DNA from: Fodinibacter sp963747405
Lineage (GTDB): Bacteria; Actinomycetota; Actinomycetes; Actinomycetales; Dermatophilaceae
Direction of reading: 5' to 3'
Length of the DNA: 64,000 bases
Assembly (NCBI GenBank): GCA_963747405.1
Contig: CAVVFG010000022.1
Coordinates: 31,726-95,725 of the forward strand
Numbering within the stretch: the first letter of the stretch is position 1; the number at the start of each line of letters is the position of its first letter. Of the stretch, positions 62,751-64,000 are shown one piece after another. Below the pieces are notes generated by a model. The model saw only the letters and a list, made by a program, of their open reading frames with translations. It had not been told where the DNA came from and made no database searches. A program made the translations under genes and the position numbers.

Positions 62751-64000
62751 TCAGCGCTTGGTGGCCTCGAGCCGCGACAGCGCCTCGAGGCGCTCCGCGG
62801 CGTGGTCGACCAGCCGTTCCGGGTAGCCGTGCGCGTAGCCGTCGGCGGCGTCCCACGGCTGGTGCGCGGCCGCCCCGGCGAGGTGCTCCAGCTCGGGAAC
62901 CCAGCGCCGCACGTAGTCGCCGTCGGGGTCGAACCTGACGCCCTGGGTGACCGGGTTGAACACCCGGAAGTAGGGCGATGCGTCGGTGCCGGTACCGGCC
63001 ACCCACTGCCAACCGTGGTTGTTCGAGGCGATGTCGCCGTCGACGAGGTGGTCGAGGAAGTGGCGTGCGCCGACCGGCCACCACACGTGCAGGTCCTTGG
63101 TGAGGAAGCTGGCCGTGATCATCCGCAGCCGGTTGTGCATCCAGCCCTGTGCGAGCAGCTGGCGCATGCCGGCGTCGACGATCGGGTAACCGGTGTGCCC
63201 GCTCTTCCACGCCTCGATGGCGTCGTGCGGCTCGTCGTAGCGCATCCGCGCCATCTCGGGCCGCAGGTCGTGCCACGAGGTGCTCGGCTGGTGCCACAGC
63301 ACGTCGGCGTAGAAGTCGCGCCAGGCGAGCTCGTTCTCGTAGGTGTGTGCACCCTTGCCGCGCTCGTCGGCGAGGTCGGCGAGCAGCGTGCGCGGGTGCA
63401 GCACACCGAGCTTGAGGTAGGGCGACAGCCGAGACGTGCCGTCACGGTCGGGCCGGTTGCGGTCGTCGCCGTATGCCGCGAGCGCATCAGTGCGAAACGC
63501 GCGCCACCTGTCGAGGGCGGCCTGCTCGCCCGCGGGAGGCAGCTCAGGCAGGCCGGGTGCGGCCAAGGCCGCCTTCACCGCCCTCGTCGCCTCGGCGTCG
63601 TTGCGGGCATGCCGCAGGGGCAGCTCGCGCGGCGTGGGGGCGGGGGCCGGCCAGCCGTGCGCCCGCCAGGCCTTCGAGAACGGCGTGAACACCTTGTAGG
63701 GGTCCCCCGAGCCGTTGACGACGAGACCCGGCCCCACGGCGTACGGCGTGCCCGTCTCGACCCACTGGATGCCGTGCTCGCCCAGCTCTCGGGCCACCGC
63801 CTCGTCGCGGCGGCGCCCGGCCGGGGTCGTCTCCCGCGAGACGTGCACCGAGGTGGCACCGACCCGGCGGGCGAGCTCGGGCACGACCCGACGGGGGTCG
63901 CCGTGCAGCAGGGTGAGCGCGCCGTCGAAGGCCTCGTTCGTGGCCTCGAGGGCACTGGCGAGCCAGGCCCGCCGGGCAGCGCCGCCGCCGTCCCACAGCC
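62751..64000 (-). CDS. phr: Deoxyribodipyrimidine photolyase / cryptochrome family, 5' end missing
   Basis: At least 416 residues are present; the frame stays open to base 64000 (LWDGGGAARRAWLASALEAT at its visible start), so the true start is outside. The FAD-binding half has SRLSPYLKLGVLHPRTLL, NELAWRDFYADVLW, GHTGYPIVDAGMRQL, the WMHNRLRMITASFL block and DLHVWWPVGARHF, NNHGWQWVAGTGTDASPYFR, NPVTQGVRFDPDGDYVRRWV. These fit class I CPD photolyase. It repairs UV-induced cyclobutane dimers using blue light. Confidence 0.95.
   Translation of the reverse strand, partial: LWDGGGAARRAWLASALEATNEAFDGALTLLHGDPRRVVPELARRVGATSVHVSRETTPAGRRRDEAVARELGEHGIQWVETGTPYAVGPGLVVNGSGDPYKVFTPFSKAWRAHGWPAPAPTPRELPLRHARNDAEATRAVKAALAAPGLPELPPAGEQAALDRWRAFRTDALAAYGDDRNRPDRDGTSRLSPYLKLGVLHPRTLLADLADERGKGAHTYENELAWRDFYADVLWHQPSTSWHDLRPEMARMRYDEPHDAIEAWKSGHTGYPIVDAGMRQLLAQGWMHNRLRMITASFLTKDLHVWWPVGARHFLDHLVDGDIASNNHGWQWVAGTGTDASPYFRVFNPVTQGVRFDPDGDYVRRWVPELEHLAGAAAHQPWDAADGYAHGYPERLVDHAAERLEALSRLEATKR

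Overview
The window is very GC-rich with strongly G/C-ending codons, many GTG starts and actinobacterial gene sets: SigK/RskA with a fasciclin lipoprotein, a class E sortase, DUF222-HNH, TadA next to upp, a bacterial sterol-carrier protein, and DUF4012. It is chromosomal DNA of an actinomycete, most likely order Micrococcales and plausibly family Intrasporangiaceae. The family placement is inference from gene content only. Nothing indicates a plasmid, and no phage or insertion-sequence genes were seen.

Layout. 1-550: start of a minus-strand gene, tRNA-Ser(GGA) with an unusual 31-bp inverted repeat, and two tandem hairpins. 0.5-12 kb: an uncharacterised conserved protein, propionyl-CoA synthetase, a secreted subtilase, an AraC regulator, a VOC protein, an AEC transporter, a HerA-like ATPase, a LytR_C protein and a CHAD protein. 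12-15.5 kb: a cell-surface cluster with an LSQTG-anchored protein, a DUF4012 protein, a small membrane protein and a class E sortase. 15.8-19 kb: tRNA-Ser(CGA), a GlsB-like protein, tadA and upp (divergent), and a PH-domain protein. 19-34.7 kb: purine genes purC, purL (large fused form) and purF, all on the minus strand. They are interrupted by a sulfite-oxidase-fold protein, the fasciclin-sigK-rskA operon with a candidate SigK promoter, an F420/flavin oxidoreductase, a sterol-carrier protein and a spermidine-synthase-like protein.

34.7-48 kb: an M1 peptidase, a BNR-repeat protein, a cupin and an orphan Hcp-like protein, then cydAB. Divergent from cydAB is a run of a GH15 enzyme, an NDH-2-like flavoprotein, a GMC oxidoreductase and an MFS transporter. 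48.07 kb: tRNA-Lys(TTT). 48.37-53.16 kb: an operon of unrecognised proteins coupled by ATGA overlaps and ending in a 937-residue protein. This is the best candidate for an undescribed system. The first gene of the operon is frame-shifted. 53-64 kb: a CurA-type reductase, a MarR regulator, a mycoredoxin-like protein, a transglutaminase, a CPBP protease, an AGE epimerase with a hexose-6-phosphate mutarotase, and a TerC/Alx protein under a yybP-ykoY (manganese) riboswitch. A DUF222-HNH protein, an 18-bp minisatellite and a photolyase cut by the window end follow.

Functional groupings. The sortase, the LSQTG protein and the neighbouring membrane proteins probably form one surface-anchoring unit. 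RskA and SigK control the fasciclin lipoprotein and themselves. The riboswitch couples TerC translation to Mn2+. CydAB and NDH-2 supply alternative electron-transport steps. All functions are read from sequence motifs and neighbourhood; no searches were run.
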